DNA of 35,475 nt from positions 1-35,475 of the IMG/VR virus record IMGVR_UViG_3300045738_000347. One strand, 5' to 3'. The DNA is from a virus. Below the pieces are notes generated by a model, which did not search any database, was not told where the DNA came from, and was given only the letters and a program-made list of their open reading frames with translations. A program made the position numbers and the translations under genes. Positions 24,229 to 34,439 of this stretch are shown piece by piece. Numbering within the stretch: the first letter of the stretch is position 1; each line of letters starts with the position of its first letter.

Positions 24229-27200
24229 ATGGCAATAGATATTAGCAATGATAGAAAAAAGTTTATACAAGAACTATACGCACAATATAATTTATCGGAT
24301 GAGCTTACTGATCAAAAGCTAAAAGATATATTAGATTGGGAGGCTAATCTTGAAATGCAAAATCCAAAATTATATGATTTTAAAACTTCGGTTAATGAAA
24401 ATTTTAAAACAAAAATTGCCCACAAAGGTATAAAACCAATAAGCGCGGTAACTACAGAAAAAACACCAATAAGTGATGATAAAACATACCAAGCCCCAAC
24501 TTTAAAAGATATTGAAGGAAATGTTTATTCTGCTGTAGCTGAACAATTTTTAGATGAGAAAGACATAGACAAGGGAGCTCCAGAGCAATTGACAGAAAAG
24601 GATTTTAAATTAAATGAAGATGATTTTTTACAAAAAGCAAAAAGGGTTTATCCCGACAAATTTGAATTCAAAACAGCACAATGGGGTAAAGACGCTATTA
24701 AAATAACAAACAAAGAAGGTAAATCTAAAGTTATACAACTAAACACACCAATACTCTCTTCAACGGGAAGAAAAGGAAACGAACTCGCGTTCCAACAATT
24801 CACAGATTTTATAGATGCAAGTATAAAAGGCATTTCACCAAAATCAAAAACAGCAAAAATATATAGTAAAACAAAATTAAAAAAAGACGAATATTACCGT
24901 TTAGAGGTTAAGGGCTCGGGAAGTGTAAAACCAAATATAGATGACAAAGAGTATACTAAAAAAATGGAAAGATTGGTGAATAAGGTTGAAGAGCTTACGG
25001 CTGGTATTATTACAAACCCAGGTGCATATATAGATGAGTTACCGGCAGACATGAACATGTTTGATACAGAGTGGCTTGACAGTGGTAACAATCAAGAGCG
25101 TATAAAAGATGTTATATATGAAAGTGTAGTTAGGAAATCAAAAAATTATTTAGGTGGCAGGTTAGATAGAGATTCTTTTGATGCGATTATTGGTGCGGGA
25201 GGTGCTGGTTTATATAAGAACATAATGGAAATTCAAAAAAAGAAAGAAAGTAGAAAGAGAACAATAGAGGTATTAAAAAACAATCCTGTGGATACAGATA
25301 GAGTCGCGTGGGAAGATATTGAGCAGTATAAAAAACGTGATTCAAAACAAAAAATTAAAATTCAATTAGTTAAAGAAATAAGAGAATTAAATAAACAATT
25401 AAAAAACGCTACAACTACAGCAGACAAAAACAGCATACTGCTACAAATTAAAGAAAAAGAAAAACAAATAAAAAGAAACGCAACATCTAAAGATATTAAC
25501 TTCCAGCTTTTACCTGGTCAAAAACCAACAACAATAAATAAAGATTTAGCATCAATATTTTATGACATGTATGAGGTGGATACCGCAGAAAATATGATTC
25601 ATTGGGCTGAGTCACTTTTAAATAATATGGATGAAAAATTACTTAGCATAGATAAAAATATAAATATAGGTAAGATTTCTATATATGACGCGTTTACAAT
25701 GTTAAGAAAAGATAAAATAAGTGAATTTGATTATCTTGTTAATATGGGTGAAGAAAAGAAAATAAAAATTGATCTATCGGGGTTTAAAAAAATCTCATTT
25801 ACAAGAAGTAGGGTAGTAGGCGCATTAAATAGACACCTTGATGATAAAACTAGAAAATCAATAAAAAATAATATACTATCAATATCCTATGATGATATAG
25901 ACTTAATGAAGGAAGATATGGATTTTACAGACCTTAAGGGAGCTGTCAGTGAAGAAGATTTTAACTGGATGAAGATACACAAATCTGCTATAGAAAAAAA
26001 CACATCTGAGAGACACGTATTATATGATTTAACAGAAATGAATCGAGATCCTGGGTATGTAGATAAACCTGGTTTTGTTGTAAATATGTTACAATCAGCA
26101 GTATCATCTACGCTACAAGATATTTTTGGGTATTCAAAATATGAAGCTAATAAAGTCGCCACTCTCAGTGAACAAGGTAGGGCTGATGTTTGGTTGAGTG
26201 AATTTCAAGATTTAGTAACAGAATACAATGAGACATATGGAGAAGATAATCCTATTCAGTTAACTAAACAACAAATAAAGAATTTAGAGAAATCATTGAG
26301 TGCGACCATAGCAGAAGGAGCCGGTCATTTTCTTCCCATAATAGTAAAATTAGGTATTATTGGGCGCGTTGTCAATCCTTTATTATCAATAACGGGTGTT
26401 GCTAACAAGCTAATGAAAATGACACAAAGTAAGAATCTATACACACGTTTAGAGGGTCATTTTCTAAATAGTATGATTGAAGAAGCTAAAGGTCAACCTG
26501 CTGGGTTTGGTGTAGGAACTATGTCAGTATTTTATGGCGCTAATGTTGCGCTCCGTGGAATAAAATTCCATCCAATGTGGAATCCTGTAATGCAAAAAAT
26601 TGTTAAACAAGGTTTTACTGGTTTGGGAGCTTCTGAAGTGTCTCTATTGTTAGATGAAGGTTTGTTAAAAAATAATGATTTTAAAGCTGTTTGGAATGAA
26701 TTATATGGTGAATACAGTGATTTTGAGAAAAGAATGTTAGTAACTTTGATTAATTTTAAAATGCTTGGTGCTACACATATAAAACCATCAGATCTTCCAT
26801 GGAAAAGAACAATTGATGGATTAAAAAATTTGGAATTAAGAGCGCAAAAAGATAAACTTGATGTTATATTAAAATATGAACAAGATTTAAAAGAAGGAAA
26901 AGTTAAATATGATGATAAAATATTAGGTACAGAGGATTTATCACCTATAGAGTTGTTTGCAAGGGGAAAAGCACAAGAGAAATATCAAAGTAAATATGAT
27001 GCATATAACGCTACAGAAGCAGACGCCGCAATGGCTTTTGATGTTTCAACTAAAGCATATGAAATAAACCCGGAACATCCAAATTTTGAAAAAAATGTAA
27101 AAGAAAGGTTACTTGATCCATATAATAACGCATTACGTGAAGTTATTGGTGAAAATTTTGAAAATATAGAACTCAAATGGGTTGAAACCTTAGGTGAAGG

Positions 27201-30200
27201 CATTCCCGCTGAATACAATCCTAAAACAAATGTTATAAGCGCTGTAAAAGGCAAATTTAATATTGAGTTATTTAACCATGAAATAAGCCATGCCACAACA
27301 CGTAATTATTTTAAAGCAAATCCCACCATTCAAATGAGTTTTGCTAAATCATTTGCACGGAAATTTAGGAAATTTAATTTTGAAATAACAGATCCATTTG
27401 ATGGAAAACGAAAAAATATAAAACAGTTCATCAAAGAAAATTATGGGAAAAATGGTAAAGTATTAGACTTAAGAAGCGAAGAAGCTAGAGTCAATTTTAA
27501 TAATGAATTTATAAGTTACGCAATGCAGTTATTAACAAGACCAGAGGTTAATAGAAGTATGAATGCTGTAAATGTGTTTCAAGAAATGGGGGATGTGGTA
27601 AAATCTCATTTTGAAGGACTTGGTATGAAAAATAATATCACCACAATGGAGGGGTTGATAAATGGTATGGCTAGATTAGGTAGAACTAATTTGTTCGGTA
27701 CAACATCACCAAATCAAATACAAAATTTAATGGAAGGTTTTAAAAATCTTGGTATTTTCATGACCGACAAAAGTATTAGTAAGCGAGATTTTTCTCAAGA
27801 AAGGTTTGAGGCAAAAGATATATCGGAGGCTGCTAGGGAACTAAACAACTTTGTTGAATCTAGTTTTAGGTTATTAGACTGGAAGAATTTGAGTGAAAGT
27901 AAAAAGAAAGATTTCGGTGAAAAAATGGGGATACATTATGAAGGGCGTATAAGGGGTATTTTAAAAAATAGATACCCAGATTTAACACAAGAACAAATTG
28001 AAAATATTTCCACGCTTTTTGTCGATAGGAATGCTAAAGATGGTTTTACAGGTTTAGTTACATTATTTGATCCTGCTAAAAATGATAGCATAACTGGTTA
28101 TCTTTATAATGCAACAGGAGGTATTGAAGTGAGATTAAGAAAATTTGTTGCAGCAGAAAAAACCGGTCATACTAGACTTGAGGATCCTGCTTATATGGGT
28201 GGTGAAACATCTACTACATTAGGGGAAACAATACCTGATCCTTCTACTCTAAAAGGTCCAAAGATAGAATTAGGTAAAAAACAAAATGAAGTAGATCCTA
28301 CAACGGATTTAACTCCAATACAATTAACAAAAGCTAGAGATGGAATAAATACTTTACATGATCAAAACATATTAATATTTGATTATAAAACACAATCGTT
28401 AGACCCTAAAAGTTTAGCCAAATTAACAAACAAAATAATAGACCCAATTACTAGAGAGAGACTTGGAATTGAATCGAAACCTGGTAATGCTTATACTGAA
28501 GGAGATGTTAAAAAAGTTATCAAGTGGCTCAAAAAAACAACAACACATAATGGTAAAAAAATAACAATTGGTGAATTAATATTTAATGGAATGCCTATAA
28601 GTAATGTAAACCCAAATACAGGTAAAGAAATGGGTATACGAACCGTTATGAAACAACTCCTATATGACTACAAAACGGATAGAGCAAAAATTACCAAAGT
28701 TGGACAAGGTACTGGTATAAAAATAAAGAAAAATTGGTTAGAAATAGGTGGTATAGAAGGAATAGAAAAAATATTTGAACAACTAAAAAAAGAAGGTAAG
28801 AGGGGTCATCTAAATCTCGCTGAGGCTTGGGTGGATCAGTACAATAAATTACTTGGCAATACTTTAGCTAGAGAAAAAGCTAAAACAGAAAACGCAAAAG
28901 CAGAAGTTTTAGAAGAAATGACTGGTGGTTATATTGACTTAAAGGCCGTGGAGATAAAAAACGAATGGAACAGGGTTCCAGGAATGACTGAGAATATGGT
29001 TCAATATTATATAGGTGAATACGCTAAAGATCCAGATAAATTTAAAAGTAAATATTCACAAGAGACCATAGATATGGTTGAAAATATTATAAAAGTAGAA
29101 GCTTACAATAGATTTATAGAAGGAAAAGCAAGTGCTGCACATTATGACTTAAATACAATTAAACTTAAAGATATAACATTAAGCAATGGAGATAAAATAA
29201 CGAAAAAAGAACAACAAGACATATCCAACGATATTACATACCTAACAAAAGACCCAACGGGTAAAAAATATTTACTTGAAAAATATGGGGGAGAAAAAGA
29301 CATAAGAGAAGTTGATGTTAAGCGCACGGAGGAATTTGTAAAAATGGCTCAAGAATTTTCTGAATATTTGCCAAAAGGAATGGGGGGTGGATTAAAAGGT
29401 TTTGCTAAATTTTTATCAGGCATACAAAGTAGATCAACTGCTCAAATTGGTAGTAAAGACACAAAGGGTTTTAGAAAACTTAGAAATAAAGATGGTGAAA
29501 AGTTTGATGCTCTAGAATGGTGGATGAATCCTCCATTCAAAAATATCGGTAAAAACAAAAAAGCACAAGAACTATATAAAAACTTAACATTCAAAGATTT
29601 CAAGCAATTAACAACGTTAAGAAAAGCTTATGAAAAAGCGCTTAAATTAAGAGAAGAAGGTAAAATAGAAGAAGCAGATAAAGTTCTGGAAAAAACATTT
29701 TCTCTAGAAAACGAAAACGTTAAAAGGAAATTATACTATCAATTTAACTCAGCAAAACAACTTTGGTTAGAAGATGCACCTAATAAAAAAGAATATTTAA
29801 GAAGATATAGATACATATTAACACTGGGTAAACTGCAAGATAACATTGTTGGTGGTGAAAGAGCTTTGGTTCCAATACATGCTGTGTATTTACCCGGTGG
29901 ACAAGTAAAGGGAATTAAATTAGAACATATACAATCTATGGTAGAACGATCTCTTGAAACAGCTAGAGCCATTGTTGAAGGTAGGTGGATAAGCGAAGGT
30001 AAAAAATTAACAAAAAGTTATAAAGGTGTTTTGGGAGAAAAAGAATCATTTGATGTAATTGATTTTGTTGGTGGTAAAACCAATACAAGTGGAATAGCTA
30101 AACTTGTCGTTGACATGGAAAAATTAAAATATTATCGTATAGTTGGAGACAAGGGTATTACAAACGTGACATTATATGATCAACTTATGCATACAACTGC

Positions 30201-33024
30201 ACAAAGTTTAGGTAGAATGGGTAGAGAATTAACACAACCGTATATTAAAGATATGTTTTATAAGTATGTGGCTTCAAAAGCAGAATCAGATAGAATTACA
30301 TTAGAAAAAGCTATCAAAGATCCTAAGTGGGCAAAAATACACGCGCGTCATGTTCAAGCAGTTATTAAATCAGGATTACATGCTGATAAAAATATGAGTA
30401 CGTCTCAACTCGCTGAACTTTTAAATCTTAAAACAAAAGCAGCGCGGATATATTTAGATCCTAATGCTAAAAAGAAAGGTGGTAGTGTTTATGATTTAGA
30501 TAGAACATTGTATGAGGGTATAGAAAAAGTTACGGTTACAATGCCAAGTGGTAAGAAATTAAGATTAAATTCTGAAGAGTTTGCACGTGAGTATGATAAA
30601 CTACAAAAAGAAGGTGGGGAATTTGATTATTTACAATTTGACAAGATGTTTGGTAATAAAAAAGGTCCTTTATTTAAACATTTACTTGAACAGCAAGAAC
30701 AACACGGTAGTGAACACTTGTATATTTTAACAGCAAGGTCACCAGGTGCAACAAAAGCAATTCACGAGTGGTTGAAAAGAAATGGTGTAGATATGCCAAT
30801 AGATAATATTGTTACACTACAAGATGGTAGGCCAGAAGCAAAAGCAAATTGGTTTATTGGTAAGATAGTTGAGAAAAACTATAATGATTTATTTTTTACT
30901 GATGATATGAAAGCTAACGTAAATGCTGTAAGTAAAGTATTAGATAAATTAGGTATTAATTCAAAAATTAGAGAAGTTAATGCACAAGCCGCTAAAGATT
31001 TGAGTTCAGATTGGAACAGGATGATTGAAGAAACCACGGGTGTGGAAGCGTTTAAAGTAATTTCACAAGCAACGGCAAGAAAATCAGGTAGAGATATAGA
31101 TAAATGGAGATGGTGGTTACCCTCAAGTGCACAACACTTTTTAACATTAAATTATAAGTTTTTTGGAAAAGGAAAACAAGGTGACAAACATAGGGAATGG
31201 TTTGATAAAGTATTAGCTGAACCGTATGCTAAAGGAAACTATCAACTAAATATAGAAAGAGCAAGACTTAGGGATGATTATAAAGCCCTATTAAAGGACA
31301 ATAAAAATGTTAAAAAAATTCTAAAAAAAGATACTGGTTATCGTGGTTATACGTTTGAACATGCGGCTAGAGTATACTTATGGGATTCATTTGGTATTAA
31401 TATGGAAAAGCATGGGTTAACTAAAACCGACACAAAGAAGTTGATACAAATAGTAAAATCAAACCCAGAACTTCAAGCGTTTGCAGATCAACTCCCTGGA
31501 ATTGCTAATATTAAAGAAGGTTACATTGCACCTAATAAATATTGGGTGGATGAAGGTATAGCACATGATATAAGAAATATTGGTGGAAAAGTATATAGAA
31601 AAGAGTTATTAAAAACATGGGTGGATAATAAAAATAAAATATACACACCAGATAACTTAAATAAAATAGAGAAAATATACGGGACTAGATATAGGGAGGC
31701 TTTAGAAGATATATTATATAGAATGGAATACGATACAAGTAAATCTTTTGGTAAAGATAGAAAAACTAATTCTTTATCTAAATATATTTCAAATGCCACA
31801 GCAACGGTTATGTTTTTAAATAGAAGATCCGCATTAACGCAAACTATATCATCATTGAATTTCATTGAAGCAACTGGACCTAATAATATTTGGGCAGCAG
31901 CTAAAGCATTTGCTGGAAATCCAAAACAATATTGGAAAGATTTTGTTATGATATTTAATTCACCAATGTTAAAACAAAGAAGATTAGGTAATAAATTAGA
32001 TGTTAATTATGCGGAATTAGTTAATACCATGAGAGATAAAAAAGATCCAATTACAGCGGTTTCAGCATGGATGTTAGAAAAAGGATTTATTTTTACTAAA
32101 GGTGCTGATAGTTTTGCTATTGCGTTTGGTGGTGCTGGGTACTATAGGAATTATATAAACCATTATTTGAAAAAAGGTATGTCAAAAGTGGAAGCAATAA
32201 AAACAGCATTTTTGAAATTCCAAGAAGCATCAGAACCTACACAACAATCAACAAGAGCTGACCTTATATCCCAAGAGCAAGCAAGTCCCGTTGGAAGATT
32301 CGTACATAATTTTCAAAATGTATCTCTACAAAATAACAACAATATGTATAGGGGTATTTTAGATGTTATTAATGGTAGGGGTGATATGAAAACAAACATA
32401 TCAAAAATAATATACTACGGCGCTGTACAAAATATTATGTTCTTAAGTTTACAACAAGCATTATTTTCAGCATACTTTGATCCAGAAGATACAGAAGAAC
32501 TACAACAAGCAAAAGTTAACGACAAAATGGTAGGTATTGGTAATGGTATGTTGGATATATTATTAAGAGGTAGTGGTATTAGTGGTGCAGTTGTATCAAC
32601 ATTAAAAAATGTTTTAATGCAATATGTTAAAGAAACTCAAAAGGGTTATAAAGGAGATCAAGCTAAAGTGTTAATTCAAGCATTAAACTTTTCCCCTTCA
32701 TTGGGATCAAAAGCAAGAAAATTCTATAGTGCTCTACAAGATGATAAATTTAGTAAAGAAACCACCATTCAACCAACACTACTTGCGGCTGAAGCTATAA
32801 CGAATATACCATTTAATGAATTCTACGAAATGGTGGGAGATGGGGTATTATTAAGTAATCAAGAATTAGAAAATTGGCAAAGATTGTCTATAATATTAGG
32901 TTATAGACCTTGGCACGTTGGTATTGATGTCAACGAGGGAGATGAGGAAGAGACGGGTGGTGATCTAAAAATCTCAGATCTTGAACTTATTGATCTAGAA
33001 ACTTCAGATTTAAAGATAAATTAA
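24229..33024 (+). CDS. Giant polyvalent internal virion protein with zincin and HAD-phosphatase motifs
   Basis: 2931 residues, one uninterrupted frame. Seen in order: helical, charged N-terminus with a coiled coil near 380-425; hydrophobic, possibly membrane-active stretches at ~695-735 (HFLPIIVKLGIIGRVVNPLL) and ~755-780; metallopeptidase motif HEISH at 1017-1021, with EFISYA (Glu1093) as likely third zinc ligand; a Lys-rich middle; a HAD-type set with DLDRT (Asp2089, Asp2091), LYILTAR (Thr2168), Lys2205 and TDD (Asp2225-Asp2226); and a C-terminal block with ADSFAIAFGGAGYYRN (~2626-2641), which I associate with large polyvalent phage proteins. No lysozyme or transglycosylase motif is apparent. 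The position matches T7 gp16, ejected with the DNA; enzyme domains could act in the host. Targets are unknown. Confidence 0.7.
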   Translation: MAIDISNDRKKFIQELYAQYNLSDELTDQKLKDILDWEANLEMQNPKLYDFKTSVNENFKTKIAHKGIKPISAVTTEKTPISDDKTYQAPTLKDIEGNVYSAVAEQFLDEKDIDKGAPEQLTEKDFKLNEDDFLQKAKRVYPDKFEFKTAQWGKDAIKITNKEGKSKVIQLNTPILSSTGRKGNELAFQQFTDFIDASIKGISPKSKTAKIYSKTKLKKDEYYRLEVKGSGSVKPNIDDKEYTKKMERLVNKVEELTAGIITNPGAYIDELPADMNMFDTEWLDSGNNQERIKDVIYESVVRKSKNYLGGRLDRDSFDAIIGAGGAGLYKNIMEIQKKKESRKRTIEVLKNNPVDTDRVAWEDIEQYKKRDSKQKIKIQLVKEIRELNKQLKNATTTADKNSILLQIKEKEKQIKRNATSKDINFQLLPGQKPTTINKDLASIFYDMYEVDTAENMIHWAESLLNNMDEKLLSIDKNINIGKISIYDAFTMLRKDKISEFDYLVNMGEEKKIKIDLSGFKKISFTRSRVVGALNRHLDDKTRKSIKNNILSISYDDIDLMKEDMDFTDLKGAVSEEDFNWMKIHKSAIEKNTSERHVLYDLTEMNRDPGYVDKPGFVVNMLQSAVSSTLQDIFGYSKYEANKVATLSEQGRADVWLSEFQDLVTEYNETYGEDNPIQLTKQQIKNLEKSLSATIAEGAGHFLPIIVKLGIIGRVVNPLLSITGVANKLMKMTQSKNLYTRLEGHFLNSMIEEAKGQPAGFGVGTMSVFYGANVALRGIKFHPMWNPVMQKIVKQGFTGLGASEVSLLLDEGLLKNNDFKAVWNELYGEYSDFEKRMLVTLINFKMLGATHIKPSDLPWKRTIDGLKNLELRAQKDKLDVILKYEQDLKEGKVKYDDKILGTEDLSPIELFARGKAQEKYQSKYDAYNATEADAAMAFDVSTKAYEINPEHPNFEKNVKERLLDPYNNALREVIGENFENIELKWVETLGEGIPAEYNPKTNVISAVKGKFNIELFNHEISHATTRNYFKANPTIQMSFAKSFARKFRKFNFEITDPFDGKRKNIKQFIKENYGKNGKVLDLRSEEARVNFNNEFISYAMQLLTRPEVNRSMNAVNVFQEMGDVVKSHFEGLGMKNNITTMEGLINGMARLGRTNLFGTTSPNQIQNLMEGFKNLGIFMTDKSISKRDFSQERFEAKDISEAARELNNFVESSFRLLDWKNLSESKKKDFGEKMGIHYEGRIRGILKNRYPDLTQEQIENISTLFVDRNAKDGFTGLVTLFDPAKNDSITGYLYNATGGIEVRLRKFVAAEKTGHTRLEDPAYMGGETSTTLGETIPDPSTLKGPKIELGKKQNEVDPTTDLTPIQLTKARDGINTLHDQNILIFDYKTQSLDPKSLAKLTNKIIDPITRERLGIESKPGNAYTEGDVKKVIKWLKKTTTHNGKKITIGELIFNGMPISNVNPNTGKEMGIRTVMKQLLYDYKTDRAKITKVGQGTGIKIKKNWLEIGGIEGIEKIFEQLKKEGKRGHLNLAEAWVDQYNKLLGNTLAREKAKTENAKAEVLEEMTGGYIDLKAVEIKNEWNRVPGMTENMVQYYIGEYAKDPDKFKSKYSQETIDMVENIIKVEAYNRFIEGKASAAHYDLNTIKLKDITLSNGDKITKKEQQDISNDITYLTKDPTGKKYLLEKYGGEKDIREVDVKRTEEFVKMAQEFSEYLPKGMGGGLKGFAKFLSGIQSRSTAQIGSKDTKGFRKLRNKDGEKFDALEWWMNPPFKNIGKNKKAQELYKNLTFKDFKQLTTLRKAYEKALKLREEGKIEEADKVLEKTFSLENENVKRKLYYQFNSAKQLWLEDAPNKKEYLRRYRYILTLGKLQDNIVGGERALVPIHAVYLPGGQVKGIKLEHIQSMVERSLETARAIVEGRWISEGKKLTKSYKGVLGEKESFDVIDFVGGKTNTSGIAKLVVDMEKLKYYRIVGDKGITNVTLYDQLMHTTAQSLGRMGRELTQPYIKDMFYKYVASKAESDRITLEKAIKDPKWAKIHARHVQAVIKSGLHADKNMSTSQLAELLNLKTKAARIYLDPNAKKKGGSVYDLDRTLYEGIEKVTVTMPSGKKLRLNSEEFAREYDKLQKEGGEFDYLQFDKMFGNKKGPLFKHLLEQQEQHGSEHLYILTARSPGATKAIHEWLKRNGVDMPIDNIVTLQDGRPEAKANWFIGKIVEKNYNDLFFTDDMKANVNAVSKVLDKLGINSKIREVNAQAAKDLSSDWNRMIEETTGVEAFKVISQATARKSGRDIDKWRWWLPSSAQHFLTLNYKFFGKGKQGDKHREWFDKVLAEPYAKGNYQLNIERARLRDDYKALLKDNKNVKKILKKDTGYRGYTFEHAARVYLWDSFGINMEKHGLTKTDTKKLIQIVKSNPELQAFADQLPGIANIKEGYIAPNKYWVDEGIAHDIRNIGGKVYRKELLKTWVDNKNKIYTPDNLNKIEKIYGTRYREALEDILYRMEYDTSKSFGKDRKTNSLSKYISNATATVMFLNRRSALTQTISSLNFIEATGPNNIWAAAKAFAGNPKQYWKDFVMIFNSPMLKQRRLGNKLDVNYAELVNTMRDKKDPITAVSAWMLEKGFIFTKGADSFAIAFGGAGYYRNYINHYLKKGMSKVEAIKTAFLKFQEASEPTQQSTRADLISQEQASPVGRFVHNFQNVSLQNNNNMYRGILDVINGRGDMKTNISKIIYYGAVQNIMFLSLQQALFSAYFDPEDTEELQQAKVNDKMVGIGNGMLDILLRGSGISGAVVSTLKNVLMQYVKETQKGYKGDQAKVLIQALNFSPSLGSKARKFYSALQDDKFSKETTIQPTLLAAEAITNIPFNEFYEMVGDGVLLSNQELENWQRLSIILGYRPWHVGIDVNEGDEEETGGDLKISDLELIDLETSDLKIN

Positions 33025-33049
33025 CGAGAAAGTAAGTAATAAATATAAT

Positions 33050-33346
33050 ATGGCGACACAACAAACTCAAACAACAAAACAACTATTAGGATTACTTGAA
33101 TATAAAGTAAAACAAATTTTTACTGAAATTAAAGATATGAAAGCTGAAAATTCAGCTGCTCACCAAGAGGTTAAAGATGATTTAAAATTTCTTAAAAATA
33201 ATATATTTGACCCTAACGAAGGTATATGGTCAGAAGTAAAAGAAAATACAGCTTTTAGAAAAGAAACAAAAAAATACAAAAACGCATTTGGGCTTGGATT
33301 TTTTGGTTTATTAGGTAAACACATTTACGATATATTTAAAACATAA
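33050..33346 (+). CDS. Small coiled-coil protein with C-terminal hydrophobic segment (possible holin or lysis accessory)
   Basis: 98 residues. Residues ~8-50 form an amphipathic helix (KQLLGLLEYKVKQIFTEIKD), followed by GIWSEVKENTAFRKETKKYK and a short hydrophobic C-terminus (AFGLGFFGLLGKHIYDIF, about 79-97) that could be a single membrane anchor. The layout resembles XhlA-type proteins that sit near phage holin and endolysin genes. The next genes encode envelope-targeted proteins and an M15 peptidase start, which supports an envelope or lysis role. The hydrophobic stretch contains Lys and His, so membrane insertion is not certain. Confidence 0.5.
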   Translation: MATQQTQTTKQLLGLLEYKVKQIFTEIKDMKAENSAAHQEVKDDLKFLKNNIFDPNEGIWSEVKENTAFRKETKKYKNAFGLGFFGLLGKHIYDIFKT

Positions 33347-33350
33347 ACTT

Positions 33351-34439
33351 ATGAAACAATTATTAACATTAATTTTTCTGTTTATTAGTATGAATGCTAA
33401 TGGTCAGTTTTTTAAAAAAATATTCAAACATTCTACTATTTATACATCGGGTAATATAACAATGCCTCGTGAAGAGATTAAGAAAGAGTTTTTTGTAACC
33501 CAAGAAGGTGAAGTAAGGAATATTACAGTTGAACCAGAATTTGATTATATATATTCTATTGGTTGGAGGAAATTAGCTAGATTTGATTACGAGAATAGAC
33601 AAAATATTTTTTATGATGGATCAGAAAGACCTATAGCATTATCATCAGGTGTTGGTAATGTGGATAATTGGGAGTGGTTATTTAATTATGACTGGGTGAG
33701 AGATAGAGGAAATGAATTCAACAATAGCAGATATTTCTTAAGATATTTAGGACCATGGTATATTATTAAAGGTGAAATAAGAGAAGAAGGTGCTATTGAT
33801 TTCAACTATACAGCCGCTGATATTAGAGGTAGACTTAAAATAGGGGATAAGTTTAATTTATCATTAGGTGGTATATACAGAACTTCTGATAAAGTTTTTG
33901 GTTTAAATCCAATAGAAGAATATTTAAAACCAGATACAGCACAATGGTGGGATCTTGCTTACGATTATGAATATGACGATCATGGGTATTCGATAAACGA
34001 TGATGATTATGATTGGTATTGGACAAATGCTGATGGTGAAAGAGTTGCAGATACAGATTTAGATTTTAGAAAACATATTTTTAAAAACATTGTTAATGAT
34101 TATAACAATGAAGTATTTAAAGGTATTGGTAGAATGGGTTATTTATCTATGATAGTAGGTTATGACTTCTATCATTACACTGAGAATTTTTGGTTACATA
34201 ATTATGTGAGTTTAATGCCATTTCATAAACAAATATCTGGAGATAAAGAATTTGGTTATGGGAAGTTTTATGCGATTGATAATGATGGAAAAGAGAATTG
34301 GGTTGATTATCAAGTTGGTTTAGTTTTAGGTTTAAAAATTAAAAGAGCATTTGGTTTTTTTTTAGAAGGTGAATATTCCAGGTTATGGGATAAAGATATC
34401 TATAATGCAAAAATTGGATTCAATATAAATTTTAGATAA
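33351..34439 (+). CDS. Exported, probably outer-membrane beta-barrel protein
   Basis: 362 residues. A clear signal peptide, MKQLLTLIFLFISMNANG, with predicted cleavage before Gln19: ending in a small residue followed by Gln is typical of Bacteroidota. The mature part is rich in Tyr, Trp, Asp, Asn and Gly, with amphipathic strand-like stretches (ADIRGRLKIGDKFNLSLGGI, GYLSMIVGYDFYHY, YQVGLVLGLKIKRAFGFFLE). It ends IYNAKIGFNINFR, an outer-membrane-type terminal strand apart from the last Arg. A very acidic region (YDYEYDDHGYSINDDDYDWY, about 206-225) looks like an extracellular or Ca-binding loop. It shares a base with the next gene. A phage-coded surface protein could block superinfection or alter the envelope; function unknown. 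Confidence 0.72.
   Translation: MKQLLTLIFLFISMNANGQFFKKIFKHSTIYTSGNITMPREEIKKEFFVTQEGEVRNITVEPEFDYIYSIGWRKLARFDYENRQNIFYDGSERPIALSSGVGNVDNWEWLFNYDWVRDRGNEFNNSRYFLRYLGPWYIIKGEIREEGAIDFNYTAADIRGRLKIGDKFNLSLGGIYRTSDKVFGLNPIEEYLKPDTAQWWDLAYDYEYDDHGYSINDDDYDWYWTNADGERVADTDLDFRKHIFKNIVNDYNNEVFKGIGRMGYLSMIVGYDFYHYTENFWLHNYVSLMPFHKQISGDKEFGYGKFYAIDNDGKENWVDYQVGLVLGLKIKRAFGFFLEGEYSRLWDKDIYNAKIGFNINFR

Noticed and set aside
24229-33024. N4-type virion RNA polymerase as identity of the giant protein
   Set aside because: I could not find convincing T7-like polymerase motifs, and the recognisable patches are metallopeptidase and HAD-like instead.
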